A stretch of DNA of 64,000 nt, taken from positions 92,325 to 156,324 of the forward strand of contig MKRJ01000023.1 of NCBI GenBank assembly GCA_001896885.1. The letters run 5' to 3'. This DNA comes from Rhizobiales bacterium 65-79. GTDB lineage: Bacteria; Pseudomonadota; Alphaproteobacteria; Rhizobiales; Rhizobiaceae. The notes below the pieces were generated by a model. The model was given only the letters and a program-made list of their open reading frames with translations, made no database searches and had not been told where the DNA came from. Below are positions 38,167 through 46,589 of this stretch, piece after piece. The translations under genes were made by a program, and so were the position numbers. The stretch's first letter is position 1, and the number at the start of each line of letters is the position of its first letter.

Positions 38167-39285
38167 ATGCGTGTGGTACTTGAACGCTCAAACCTCCTGA
38201 AGTCGCTGGGCCACGTCCACCGTGTCGTCGAGCGGCGCAACACAATCCCGATCCTGTCGAACGTGCTGCTTTCGGCCGAAGGCGACAGCCTGCAACTGAA
38301 GGCCACCGACCTCGATCTGGAGGTGACGGAGGCAGCCCCCGCTACCGTCGAGCAGAAGGGCGCCACCACGGTGCCCGCCTATCTCCTCTACGACATCGTG
38401 CGCAAGCTGCCGGACGGGGCGGAGGTGATGCTCAGGACCGACGAGGACGGCAACGCCATGTCGGTGATATCCGGCCGGTCGAGCTTCCGGCTGCAATGCC
38501 TGCCGCAATCCGATTTCCCCGAACTTTCTGCCGGCACGTTCCCGCACACCTTCCGCCTCGATTCCAAGGCACTCAAGGGGCTGATCGAGAAGACGCAGTT
38601 CGCCATCTCGACCGAGGAAACGCGCTACTACCTGAACGGCATCTACCTGCACACGATCGAGACGGACGGCGAGCTGAAGCTGCGCGCCGTCGCCACCGAC
38701 GGGCACCGCTTGGCGCGCGCCGAGATCGAGGCGCCTGCCGGCTCCGAAGGGATGCCCGGCATCATCATCCCGCGCAAGACGGTGAGCGAGTTGCAGAAGC
38801 TGGTCGACGAGCCGGACGTCACGGCGACGGTGGAGCTCTCCGACACCAAGATCCGCTTCACCATCGGCAGCGTGGTGCTGACCTCGAAGCTCATCGACGG
38901 AACGTTCCCCGACTACCAGCGCGTGATCCCGACCGGCAACGACAAGAAGCTGGTCATCGACCGGCAGAGTTTCGCCGCCGCCGTCGACCGCGTCTCGACC
39001 ATCTCGTCGGAGCGCGGGCGGGCGGTGAAGCTCTCGATCGCCGACGGGCAGCTCACGCTGACGGTCAACAATCCGGATTCGGGCAGCGCCACGGAGGAAC
39101 TGCCGGCCGAATACGGCTCGGACCCGCTCGATATCGGCTTCAACGCCCGCTATCTGCTCGACATCGCCGCCCAGCTTTCCGGCGACGCCGCGGAGTTCAT
39201 GCTGGCCGATGCCGGCTCGCCGACCGTCATCCACGATTCGGCGGACGAGCACGCGCTCTACGTGCTGATGCCGATGCGGGTCTAA
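38167..39285 (+). CDS. dnaN: DNA polymerase III beta sliding clamp
   Basis: The 372-residue ring subunit tethers polymerase III to DNA. Three repeated clamp domains are visible at about residues 1-120, 130-245 and 247-372, with HRVVERRNTIPILSNVLL near the N-terminus and the C-terminal YVLMPMRV that forms part of the peptide-binding pocket. It follows dnaA after 217 bp and precedes recF by 8 bp. Confidence 0.97.
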   Translation: MRVVLERSNLLKSLGHVHRVVERRNTIPILSNVLLSAEGDSLQLKATDLDLEVTEAAPATVEQKGATTVPAYLLYDIVRKLPDGAEVMLRTDEDGNAMSVISGRSSFRLQCLPQSDFPELSAGTFPHTFRLDSKALKGLIEKTQFAISTEETRYYLNGIYLHTIETDGELKLRAVATDGHRLARAEIEAPAGSEGMPGIIIPRKTVSELQKLVDEPDVTATVELSDTKIRFTIGSVVLTSKLIDGTFPDYQRVIPTGNDKKLVIDRQSFAAAVDRVSTISSERGRAVKLSIADGQLTLTVNNPDSGSATEELPAEYGSDPLDIGFNARYLLDIAAQLSGDAAEFMLADAGSPTVIHDSADEHALYVLMPMRV

Positions 39286-39293
39286 GACGAGGC

Positions 39294-40490
39294 GTGAGCG
39301 AGACCGAGAGGGCGGCGCGCACGCCGCCGGTCAATATAGCCAGGCTGTCGCTGACCGATTTCCGCAACTATTCGACCCTGGCCCTCGATCTCCAGCCGGG
39401 CCCGGTCGTCCTGACCGGCGAGAATGGCGCCGGGAAGACCAATCTGCTCGAAGCCGTCTCGCTCCTCAGCCCCGGACGGGGTCTGCGTCGCGCCTCCTAC
39501 CCGGAAATGGCCCGAGAGGCCGCTTCCCGTGCGGATGTGGCGCGCGAGCGCACGGGCGGCGGCTTCGCCGTCCATGCCCGGCTGGAAGGGCCGTTCGGCG
39601 AATGCGAGATCGGAACCGGCACGCTCGCCTCCGGCCCCGACGAGGCGGAAGGGACGCGGAAGGTGCGGATCAACGGCGCGCCGGCGAAGTCCGCCGAGGA
39701 GATGCTGGAATGGCTGCGCGTGATGTGGCTGACACCCGCCATGGACGGGCTTTTCACCGGGCCTGCCGGCGACCGGCGCCGCTTCCTCGACCGGCTGGTG
39801 CTCGCGATCGACCCCGCGCACGGCAAGCGCACGCTCGACTACGAGCGGGCGATGCGCGGACGCAACCGCCTGCTCGCCGAAGGCAGGATGGACGAAAGCT
39901 GGCTCGGCGCGATCGAGTTGCAGATGGCCGAGACCGGCGTGGCGATCGCGGCCGCGCGCGGCGAATTGCTGCGGCTCGCAAGCGCCATGATCGAGCGGCT
40001 GCCCGGCGACAGCGCCTTCCCCAAGGCCGATCTCGCGATCTCCGGGGCGCTGGAAGAGCAGATCGGGCAGCGCCCGGCGGTGGAGATCGAGGAATGGCTG
40101 CGCGGCGAACTTGCCGCCGGTCGCGCGCGCGACCGCGCCGCCGGCCGCACGCTCGACGGACCGCAGCGCGCCGACTTACTCGTCCGCCATCGCCCGAAGG
40201 ATATGCCGGCCGCGCTCTGCTCGACCGGCGAACAGAAGGCGCTTCTGGTCGGCATCGTTTTGGCGCATGCGCGGCTGACCGGCGAGATGGCCGGCATGAC
40301 GCCGATCCTGCTCCTCGACGAGATCGCAGCGCATTTCGACCAGCACCGGAGGGCGGCGCTCTTCGACATATTGGAAGAGCTCGGCTGCCAGGTGTTCATG
40401 ACCGGGACGGAGCCGGCGCTCTTCTCGGCACTGAGGGGGAAGGCGCAGTTTCTCACCGTGGCGTCGGGAACGGTGGCGGAAACCGCCTGA
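39294..40490 (+). CDS. recF: DNA replication and repair protein RecF
   Basis: A 398-residue SMC-like ATPase that loads RecA at gaps. It has NIARLSLTDFRNYSTL at the N-terminus, Walker A TGENGAGKTNLLEA (about residue 45), an ABC-type signature LCSTGEQKALL and Walker B ILLLDEIAAHFD. The start is GTG at 39294, just after the dnaN stop; the much longer frame from 38496 is a shadow of dnaN. The dnaN-recF order is conserved. Confidence 0.95.
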   Translation: MSETERAARTPPVNIARLSLTDFRNYSTLALDLQPGPVVLTGENGAGKTNLLEAVSLLSPGRGLRRASYPEMAREAASRADVARERTGGGFAVHARLEGPFGECEIGTGTLASGPDEAEGTRKVRINGAPAKSAEEMLEWLRVMWLTPAMDGLFTGPAGDRRRFLDRLVLAIDPAHGKRTLDYERAMRGRNRLLAEGRMDESWLGAIELQMAETGVAIAAARGELLRLASAMIERLPGDSAFPKADLAISGALEEQIGQRPAVEIEEWLRGELAAGRARDRAAGRTLDGPQRADLLVRHRPKDMPAALCSTGEQKALLVGIVLAHARLTGEMAGMTPILLLDEIAAHFDQHRRAALFDILEELGCQVFMTGTEPALFSALRGKAQFLTVASGTVAETA

Positions 40491-40517
40491 CAATGGGCGG
40501 CGACCTTTCTATGGTGG

Positions 40518-40560
40518 GTGCGTCCTTCGAGGCTCGCTTCGCTCGCACCTCAGGATGAGG
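40518..40560 (+). repeat. Dispersed palindromic repeat, left copy
   Basis: A 43-base block running gtgcgtccttcgaggctcgc and on to caggatgagg. Its inverted partner at 40677-40719 matches at 41 of 43 positions. Sequences of this type (clusters of cttcgaggctcgctt and cacctcaggatgagg) are abundant in intergenic DNA of rhizobia. The pair could fold as a cruciform with a 116-base loop. Confidence 0.88.
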
Positions 40561-40676
40561 AAGGTATGCGCCAAGGCTCTTTTCCCAAGGTGCTTGCGAG
40601 ATATCGTCGTCTGCACCTCGGATGAGCGGCACCCGAATACCCCTGCCGCTTGTGCGAGAGGAGCTTGCGCAGAGGT

Positions 40677-40719
40677 CCTCATCCTGAGGTGCGGGTGAAG
40701 CGAGCCTCGAAGGACGCAC
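40677..40719 (-). repeat. Dispersed palindromic repeat, right (inverted) copy
   Basis: Inverted copy of 40518-40560 with two mismatches. The 116 bp between the copies hold no gene. The whole recF-moeB gap (40491-40743) consists of this repeat structure and has no visible promoter. Confidence 0.88.
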
Positions 40720-40743
40720 GACAATGAGCCTGCGGTCGGCCGA

Positions 40744-41511
40744 ATGAACAAGCATGAGCCCCCTCCCCTATCGCCCGAGGAACTCGAGCGCTACGCGCGG
40801 CATATCGTGCTCGCCGAGATCGGCGGGCCGGGCCAGCAGAAGCTTAAGAGGGCGCGCGTGCTCGTCATCGGCGCCGGCGGGCTCGGCGCGCCGGTGCTTT
40901 CCTATCTGGCGGCGGCCGGCATCGGGACGCTCGGTATCGTCGACGACGACACCGTGTCGCTGTCCAATTTGCAGCGGCAGATCATCCACTCGACGAACAG
41001 CATCGGCCAGCCGAAAGCGGCGAGCGCGGCGGCCGCGATCCAGGGCATCAATCCGCATGTGGCGGTCGAGACGCACAGGCTCCGGCTCGACGCCGGCAAT
41101 GCAAAGCGGCTGGTCGCCGGCTACGACATCGTCGTGGACGGGTCCGACAATTTCGAGACGCGCTATGCGGTCGCGGACGCCTGCGCGGCGGAGGAGCGCC
41201 CGCTGGTGACCGCCTCCGTCGGGCGCTTCGACGGATCGCTGACGGTGCTGATGCCCTATTCCAGGGACAAGGAGGGCCGCCCGAACCCGACATACCGCGA
41301 CCTTTTCCCCGCCAAGCCGCCGGAAGGCATGGTGCCAAATTGCGCGGAAGCGGGCGTCATCGGCGCGCTGACCGGCGTGCTCGGCACCCTGCAGGCCATG
41401 GAAGTGGTCAAGCTCGTCACCGGGGTCGGCGAACCGCTCGTAGGCCGGCTCCTGCTCTATGACAGTCTCTCCACCCGCTTCGAGACGATCCGCTACCGGC
41501 ACCATGGCTGA
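40744..41511 (+). CDS. moeB: HesA/MoeB/ThiF-family adenylyltransferase
   Basis: A 255-residue E1-like enzyme that adenylates the C-terminal glycine of a sulphur-carrier protein (MoaD or ThiS). It shows LSPEELERYARHIVL at the start, the nucleotide-binding VLVIGAGGLGAPVLSYL (residues 39-55) and the DDDTVSLSNLQRQ loop. The paired CxxC zinc sites of E. coli MoeB are not seen, as in many alphaproteobacterial members. Because no carrier or moa gene is adjacent, MoeB versus ThiF cannot be settled. It overlaps the GNAT gene by 8 bases. Confidence 0.88.
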   Translation: MNKHEPPPLSPEELERYARHIVLAEIGGPGQQKLKRARVLVIGAGGLGAPVLSYLAAAGIGTLGIVDDDTVSLSNLQRQIIHSTNSIGQPKAASAAAAIQGINPHVAVETHRLRLDAGNAKRLVAGYDIVVDGSDNFETRYAVADACAAEERPLVTASVGRFDGSLTVLMPYSRDKEGRPNPTYRDLFPAKPPEGMVPNCAEAGVIGALTGVLGTLQAMEVVKLVTGVGEPLVGRLLLYDSLSTRFETIRYRHHG

Positions 41512-42016
41512 AATGCTCACCACAGCCGCCACGTCCGATGGGCTCGCGATCGTCCCCCTGCCGGCGGATTTCGACCAATGGGAGGAGCTGCTGGCGCTGA
41601 TCCTCTCCTCGTTCCGCTACATGAACGACATCATCGATCCGCCCTCCTCCGCGCTCCGGCTGACGCCCGAAAATCTGGAACAGAAGGCGGCCGAGGAGAC
41701 GGCATTCCTTGCGCTTCTCGATGGCCGGATGGTCGGCTGCGTCTTCCTCGCCGAGAAGAACGACCATTTCTACCTCGGCAAGCTGGCGGTCGACCCGGCC
41801 TGCCAGGGCCGCGGCATCGGGGGCCGTCTCGTCGCCGCGGCGGAGGAGCATGTACGCTCGACCGCCAAGCCGGCGATCGAGCTGCAGGTCCGCATCGAAC
41901 TCGTCAACAATCAGGCGACCTTCCACCGACTCGGCTTCCGCGAAACCGTCCGCACCGCGCATGCCGGCTACGACCGGCTGACATCGATCACGATGCGCAA
42001 GGAATTGCGGGCGTGA
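41504..42016 (+). CDS. GNAT-family N-acetyltransferase
   Basis: A 170-residue acetyltransferase with the acetyl-CoA-binding block GKLAVDPACQGRGIGGRLVAA in two pieces near residues 95-115 (Q-G-R-G-I-G pyrophosphate loop) and a later NNQATFHRLGFRE, the motif B region. The substrate is unknown. The start at 41504 overlaps the moeB stop and its TGA overlaps the next GTG, so three or four genes here are translationally coupled. Confidence 0.88.
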   Translation: MAEMLTTAATSDGLAIVPLPADFDQWEELLALILSSFRYMNDIIDPPSSALRLTPENLEQKAAEETAFLALLDGRMVGCVFLAEKNDHFYLGKLAVDPACQGRGIGGRLVAAAEEHVRSTAKPAIELQVRIELVNNQATFHRLGFRETVRTAHAGYDRLTSITMRKELRA

Positions 42017-43260
42017 CGCTTGTCCTTTCGGCCGAAGAGCGCGCGATCGCCGGCGGGGAACGCGGCGCGGGCGCGGCGACGGCCATGCGCATCGTCGCCG
42101 AAAGCGCACGGCTGCTCGGCGCGCCGAGGCTCATCCCGATCGCCTCGGCGCATATCGACGGGGCGCTCTATCACGGCGATTCCGGCACCCTGTTCGCGGA
42201 AAGGCTGGTCGAAGGCGGGGCAAGGGTCGCCGTGCGCTCGACGCTCAATGTCGGCGCGCTCGACCTCACCGGCTGCTCGCAGGTGCGGCTTGCCGAGCCG
42301 GAGCGGGGCATGGCGCGGCGCATGATGGGGGCCTACCGGGCGCTCGGCTGCGAAACAAGCTGGACCTGCGCGCCCTACCAGGCCGGCCACCGCCCCGCCT
42401 TCGGTTCGGACGTCGCCTGGGGCGAATCGAACGCCGTCGTCTTCTGCAATTCGGTGCTGGGCGCGCGCACCAACCGCTACGGCGATTTCCTCGACATCGC
42501 CTGCGCCATCGCCGGGCGGGCGCCGGACTACGGCCTGCATCGGGCCGAGAACCGCCGCGCCACCGTCCGCTTCGATCTCTCCGCTATCGATTCCGGCTTC
42601 CTCGGTTCGGACATCGCCTGGCCGATCCTCGGCAGCCTCTACGGGCGCGAGATCGGCGACGCGGTCGGGATCGTCACCGGAATCGCGGCCGATCCGGGCG
42701 AGGACGCGCTCAAGGCCTTCGGCGCCGCCGCCGCTTCCTCTGGCGCGGTCGGACTGTTTCATATGGACGGTGTCACGCCGGAGGCGAAGGCGGGCGCGGC
42801 CGGAACGGAATTGGTGGCGGAAATCAGGGTGACCGACGACATGGTCCGCGCGGCGCAGGGCCGCCTTTCGACGGCGGAGAAGCCGGAGCGGATCGACGCG
42901 GTGGCGATCGGCAGCCCACATCTTTCGCTCGCCGAGTTCGACGCGCTGGAACGGCTGCTCGCCGGCCGCCGGCTCGCCGTGCCGGTCTATGCCTGCACCG
43001 GCCGCCATGTCCTTCCCGAACTCGAACGGCGTGGAACCCGCGAGACGCTCGAAGCGGCCGGCGTGGTCATCGTCGCGGATACCTGCGTGGTCGTCACGCC
43101 CATCCTCGAACCGCTCGAGAGCGGCGTGCTGATGACGAATTCGGGGAAGTTCGCGCACTACGCGCCGGGCAACACCGGCTATTCGGTGCTCTACGCCTCA
43201 CTTGCAGACTGCGTCGAGAGCGCGGTCTCGGGCCGGCTGCGCATTTCGGGGTCCCGGTGA
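42013..43260 (+). CDS. Aconitase X large (catalytic) subunit
   Basis: A 415-residue protein of the aconitase-X (AcnX) family: LVLSAEERAIAGGERGAGAA at the start, HIDGALYHGDSGTLFAE, and conserved Cys in SWTCAPYQAG, VVFCNSVLGARTNRYGD and VVIVADTCVVV as candidate ligands for an iron-sulphur cluster. Known AcnX enzymes dehydrate cis-3-hydroxy-L-proline or, in archaea, phosphomevalonate. GTG at 42013 overlaps the GNAT stop. The small subunit follows with overlapping stop and start. No proline-catabolism gene is adjacent, so the substrate is only suggested. Confidence 0.85.
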   Translation: MTLVLSAEERAIAGGERGAGAATAMRIVAESARLLGAPRLIPIASAHIDGALYHGDSGTLFAERLVEGGARVAVRSTLNVGALDLTGCSQVRLAEPERGMARRMMGAYRALGCETSWTCAPYQAGHRPAFGSDVAWGESNAVVFCNSVLGARTNRYGDFLDIACAIAGRAPDYGLHRAENRRATVRFDLSAIDSGFLGSDIAWPILGSLYGREIGDAVGIVTGIAADPGEDALKAFGAAAASSGAVGLFHMDGVTPEAKAGAAGTELVAEIRVTDDMVRAAQGRLSTAEKPERIDAVAIGSPHLSLAEFDALERLLAGRRLAVPVYACTGRHVLPELERRGTRETLEAAGVVIVADTCVVVTPILEPLESGVLMTNSGKFAHYAPGNTGYSVLYASLADCVESAVSGRLRISGSR

Positions 43261-43676
43261 TGGGCATCGCGGAACAGGGCGAGGTGCTCATCGCCGGAAC
43301 CGCCGACGCCGGTGGCGAGGCGCTCGTTCTGACCCGGCCCATCAGCTTCTGGGGCGGCGTCGATCCGAAGAGCGGCCGCATCGCCGATCCGCGCCACCCC
43401 GAAGCGGGCGACAACGTGGCCGGCCGCGTGCTCTTCCTGCCCGGCACGATCGGGTCATCGTCGGCCTCGGCCGTGCTTCTGGAACTGGTGCGGGCCGGCG
43501 CGGCGCCCGCCGCGATCATCCTGCACGAGGCCGACGCGATCCTGCTTCTCGGCTTGATCGTCGCCCACGAAATGGGGTGGAGCCATCCGCCGGCTCTCCG
43601 GCTCGACCGGGAAAGGCACGGGGCTTTTGCCGGGCTTTACGCGGAGATACATGCCGACGGCAGGATCAGCGCCTGA
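43260..43676 (+). CDS. Aconitase X small subunit (DUF126 swivel domain)
   Basis: A 138-residue swivel-domain partner of the preceding gene. It has ISFWGGVDPKSGRIADPRHP near residue 29 and the conserved serine loop PGTIGSSSASAVLLE near residue 60, both typical of DUF126. It supplies the mobile substrate-binding domain of two-subunit AcnX enzymes. The ATG at 43260 overlaps the large-subunit TGA (TGATG); a GTG one codon earlier is possible. Confidence 0.87.
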   Translation: MGIAEQGEVLIAGTADAGGEALVLTRPISFWGGVDPKSGRIADPRHPEAGDNVAGRVLFLPGTIGSSSASAVLLELVRAGAAPAAIILHEADAILLLGLIVAHEMGWSHPPALRLDRERHGAFAGLYAEIHADGRISA

Positions 43677-43694
43677 CGACGGCCCCCCTCACCC

Positions 43695-43777
43695 GGCTCG
43701 CTACGCGAGCCACCCTCTCCCCGTCGGGGAGAGGAAGAAGCCGGCCGCGCCGTTTTCCTCCCCCATCGAGGGGGAGG
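43695..43777. repeat. Cluster of three short palindromes (intergenic mosaic repeat)
   Basis: Three perfect hairpins in 83 bp: ggctcgc/gcgagcc (43695-43711), cctctcccc/ggggagagg (43714-43734) and cctccccc/gggggagg (43757-43777). This C/G-rich type is common between genes of rhizobia. It lies between the convergent AcnX and phosphodiesterase genes and may also stop transcription, although no T run follows. Confidence 0.82.
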
Positions 43778-43843
43778 TGGTCCGAAGGGCCGGAGGGGTG
43801 GATACTGCCCTAGGTGCTGGACGGCAGAAGATCCGATCGTCTT

Positions 43844-44833
43844 TCAGAACTTCCAGTGCTCCCCCTGCTCGGGCACGATGAACTTCACGCCGAGGTCATT
43901 GCCCGCCTGCAATTCCTTCAGGATTTCCACCTGCGGCTGGTCGCCTTTCTTCAATGAATACTTGATGTGGCTGACAACGATCGGCAAATCCTTCAGCGCG
44001 CCGCCGCCGGCCTGCTCGTCCAGATCGTGCAGCGACTTCAACAGCCATGCCGGCGTCAGATGGCCGAAGAGCTGCTTGTCCGGCTGCGCATTGCTGTAGG
44101 AACTCTCGATGATGACGGCCTTCAGCCGGTGCTCTTTCACCGCACCGGCCGCCGCCGTCCAGACATCGTGCATCTTCGTGGTCTTCTCCACCGCGTCGGG
44201 GCCGGTGTCGCCGAAGCAGAGCAATGCGTCGTCGCCGCTCTCGATCAGGAAGGCGGTCGATTCGACGCCGCCATGGCTGAGCGGAAAGGCCGTCACGCTC
44301 ATGCCGGTACCCGCAAGATCCGTCTTCTGCCCCGGCACGAGGTTTTCATAGTGATATTTCTTCAGTGCCGGCGCCTTGCCGGCGTCGCCGAAGTTCGGCC
44401 AGGCCTCCCAGTTGAAATAATTGCGCTCGATCCGCTCGTTGACCGAGGGAAGCGCGTAGATCGGCTTCTTGCTGTCGTCCGGCGAGGCGACGATCAGGCC
44501 CTCGATGTGGTCGAGATGGGCGTGGCTGATGAGATAGCCCTTGATCCTGTCGGTCAGGACATAGCCGATACGGCTGTAGGTCGAATCCGGCGGAACCTGG
44601 ACCTCGTCGAACGCGCCCTTGGCATCGGCGACGCGCAGGCCGTTGACCAGCGCGCCGGCGTCGCAGGTGACGTAATTGCCCTCGCCATGCGCCCCGATGA
44701 GGTAGGCGGAAAGATTGCCGTCCTCGATGCCGCCGCGCGCGCCGAGCGCGACGACGTCGAAACCCTCACCGGCCCATGCCGGCGCGGCCAGAAGCCCCGC
44801 CGCAAGCACCCATCCGACGGCAATCGCCTTCAT
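43844..44833 (-). CDS. Class II 3',5'-cyclic-nucleotide phosphodiesterase (CpdP type)
   Basis: A 329-residue metallo-beta-lactamase-fold enzyme related to yeast PDE1 and Aliivibrio CpdP, which hydrolyse cAMP. A signal peptide (residues 1-21, cut after AWAG) puts it in the periplasm, as with CpdP. Metal ligands are in ISHAHLDHIEG (residues 100-110), the later SHGG and CFGDTGPD, and a final His in VVSHIKYS. Its role may be to use or clear extracellular cyclic nucleotides. The hydroxyacid dehydrogenase upstream ends 13 bp away. Confidence 0.85.
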   Translation of the reverse strand: MKAIAVGWVLAAGLLAAPAWAGEGFDVVALGARGGIEDGNLSAYLIGAHGEGNYVTCDAGALVNGLRVADAKGAFDEVQVPPDSTYSRIGYVLTDRIKGYLISHAHLDHIEGLIVASPDDSKKPIYALPSVNERIERNYFNWEAWPNFGDAGKAPALKKYHYENLVPGQKTDLAGTGMSVTAFPLSHGGVESTAFLIESGDDALLCFGDTGPDAVEKTTKMHDVWTAAAGAVKEHRLKAVIIESSYSNAQPDKQLFGHLTPAWLLKSLHDLDEQAGGGALKDLPIVVSHIKYSLKKGDQPQVEILKELQAGNDLGVKFIVPEQGEHWKF

Positions 44834-44846
44834 TTGCTTCTTCCCC

Positions 44847-45848
44847 TCATACCTTGTTCGGCAAGACCCGGTCCGGCGGCCGATGGCCGTCGAAGAAGGC
44901 GCGGATGTTGATGATCACCTTCTCGCCCATATCGATGCGGCCCTCGATGGTCGCCGAGCCCATATGCGGCAGCAGCACGACCTTGCCCTTGGAGGCGAGC
45001 TTCACCAGTTTCGGGCTAACCGCCGGCTCATGCTCGAAGACGTCGAGGCCGGCGCCGGCGAGCTTCCCGTCCTGGATCATCTTCGCCAGCGCGTTCTCGT
45101 CGATGATCTCGCCGCGCGCGGTGTTGACGACGTAGGCGGTCGGCTGGAGGAGCGCGAGCCGCCGCGCCGAGAGGAGATGGAAGGTCGCGGGCGTGGAGGG
45201 ACAGTTGACCGAGATGATGTCCATCCGCGCCAGCATCTGGTCGAGGCTTTCCCAGTAGGTCGCCTCCAGTTCCTCCTCGATGGCCGGCGCGACGCGATGG
45301 CGGTTGTGGTAGTGGATCGACAGGCCGAACGCCTTGGCGCGGCGCGCCACTGCCGTGCCGATGCGGCCCATGCCGACGATGCCGAGCCGCTTTCCCCAGA
45401 TGCGGCGGCCGAGCATCCAGGTCGGCGACCAGCCGGCCCATTTGCCGTCCGCCTCGAGGATTCCGGCGCCTTCGGTCAGCCGGCGCGGCACGGCGAGCAG
45501 CAGCGCCATGGTCATGTCGGCGGTGTCCTCGGTCAGGACGTTGGGCGTATTGGTGACTACGATGCCTTTCCGCGCCGCGGCCGCCACGTCGATGTTGTTC
45601 ACGCCGTTGCCGAAATTGGCGATCATCTTGAGGTTCGGCCCGGCCTGCTCGACGAGCGCCGAATCGATCTGGTCGGTGACGGTCGGCACCAGGACATCCG
45701 CCTCCTTCACCGTCGCCACCAGTTCCGGCTGGGTCATCGGCCGGTCATCGACGTTCAGCCGCGCGTCGAAAAGTTCGCGCATCCTCGTCTCGACAGGGTC
45801 CGGCAATTTCCGCGTGATGACGACGAGAGGCTTTTTCCTGCCGGCCAT
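44847..45848 (-). CDS. D-2-hydroxyacid dehydrogenase (glyoxylate reductase type)
   Basis: A 333-residue NAD(P)-dependent enzyme. The Rossmann motif IVGMGRIGTAVARRAKAFG lies near residue 160, the catalytic Arg in VNTARGEIIDENAL, Glu in DVFEHEPAV and His in VVLLPHMGSAT. It is closer to GyaR/GrhA-type reductases than to the GhrA-like gene at 16007. Possible substrates are glyoxylate and hydroxypyruvate. It shares a strand with the downstream phosphodiesterase. Confidence 0.88.
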   Translation of the reverse strand: MAGRKKPLVVITRKLPDPVETRMRELFDARLNVDDRPMTQPELVATVKEADVLVPTVTDQIDSALVEQAGPNLKMIANFGNGVNNIDVAAAARKGIVVTNTPNVLTEDTADMTMALLLAVPRRLTEGAGILEADGKWAGWSPTWMLGRRIWGKRLGIVGMGRIGTAVARRAKAFGLSIHYHNRHRVAPAIEEELEATYWESLDQMLARMDIISVNCPSTPATFHLLSARRLALLQPTAYVVNTARGEIIDENALAKMIQDGKLAGAGLDVFEHEPAVSPKLVKLASKGKVVLLPHMGSATIEGRIDMGEKVIINIRAFFDGHRPPDRVLPNKV

Positions 45849-46008
45849 TCATTCCTCCGGGGTCCTGTTGAGACCTCTTTAACCAAGACAGGCGAGACTT
45901 GAAGCGAAATCGGCCTGCCTTCTTCTCTAACAAGCGCGGCCGCTCAAGACAAAGAAAAACCGGCTGCCGGATCCCGCCCAGGGCGGCCGCGAGCGTGGGG
46001 TAACGATC

Positions 46009-46569
46009 GTGCGTGGTCTGGTTCTTCTCGGGAAAGCCTCGGCATTGGCGCTACTGTGCGCCGGCTTCGTTTCCGCCACCGTCACCAACCCGCATGGCGC
46101 CGCCTCCGCCGTCGCCAATGTGACGCTCGGGCCGAGCGGCCTGCCGCTGCCGCGCTTCGTCAGCCTCAAATCGGCGCGGGTCAATGCCCGGATCGGGCCG
46201 AGCTTCAACTATCCGGTGGAATGGCTCTACCTGAAGGCGGGCCTGCCGGTGGAGATCCTGCAGGAGTTCGACACCTGGCGGAAGATACGCGATTCGGACG
46301 GGTCGGAAGGCTGGATCAACCAGAGCCTGCTCTCGGGCCGGCGCACCGGCATCATCGCGCCCTGGCAGAAGGGCAAGGACTCCAAGCTTCCCCTCTTCTC
46401 GGAACCCCAAGACAAGGCTTCGAACGTCGCGCTGGTCGAGCCCGGCGTGATCGGGACGATCCGCTCGTGCAACGGCAAATGGTGCGAGATCGATTTTTCC
46501 GGGCGCTCCGGCTGGATCGAGCAGAATCTGGTGTGGGGCGCCTATCCGGGCGAAACGATCAAGGACTGA
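46009..46569 (+). CDS. Exported SH3-domain protein
   Basis: A 186-residue secreted protein: signal peptide to about residue 24, then two bacterial SH3 repeats, the first with LKSARVNARIGPSFNYPVEW and WINQSLLSG, the second with IRSCNGKWCEIDFSGRSGWIEQ. Such proteins bind cell-wall components. The start is GTG 46009, which gives a good signal peptide. It converges on irr with a 20-bp gap. Confidence 0.87.
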   Translation: MRGLVLLGKASALALLCAGFVSATVTNPHGAASAVANVTLGPSGLPLPRFVSLKSARVNARIGPSFNYPVEWLYLKAGLPVEILQEFDTWRKIRDSDGSEGWINQSLLSGRRTGIIAPWQKGKDSKLPLFSEPQDKASNVALVEPGVIGTIRSCNGKWCEIDFSGRSGWIEQNLVWGAYPGETIKD

Positions 46570-46589
46570 GCCGGCCCGCAGGCGCCTGA

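Noticed and set aside
40491..40743. Insertion sequence or small gene between recF and moeB
   Set aside because: The inverted repeats enclose only 116 bp with no coding frame; treated as dispersed palindromic repeats.
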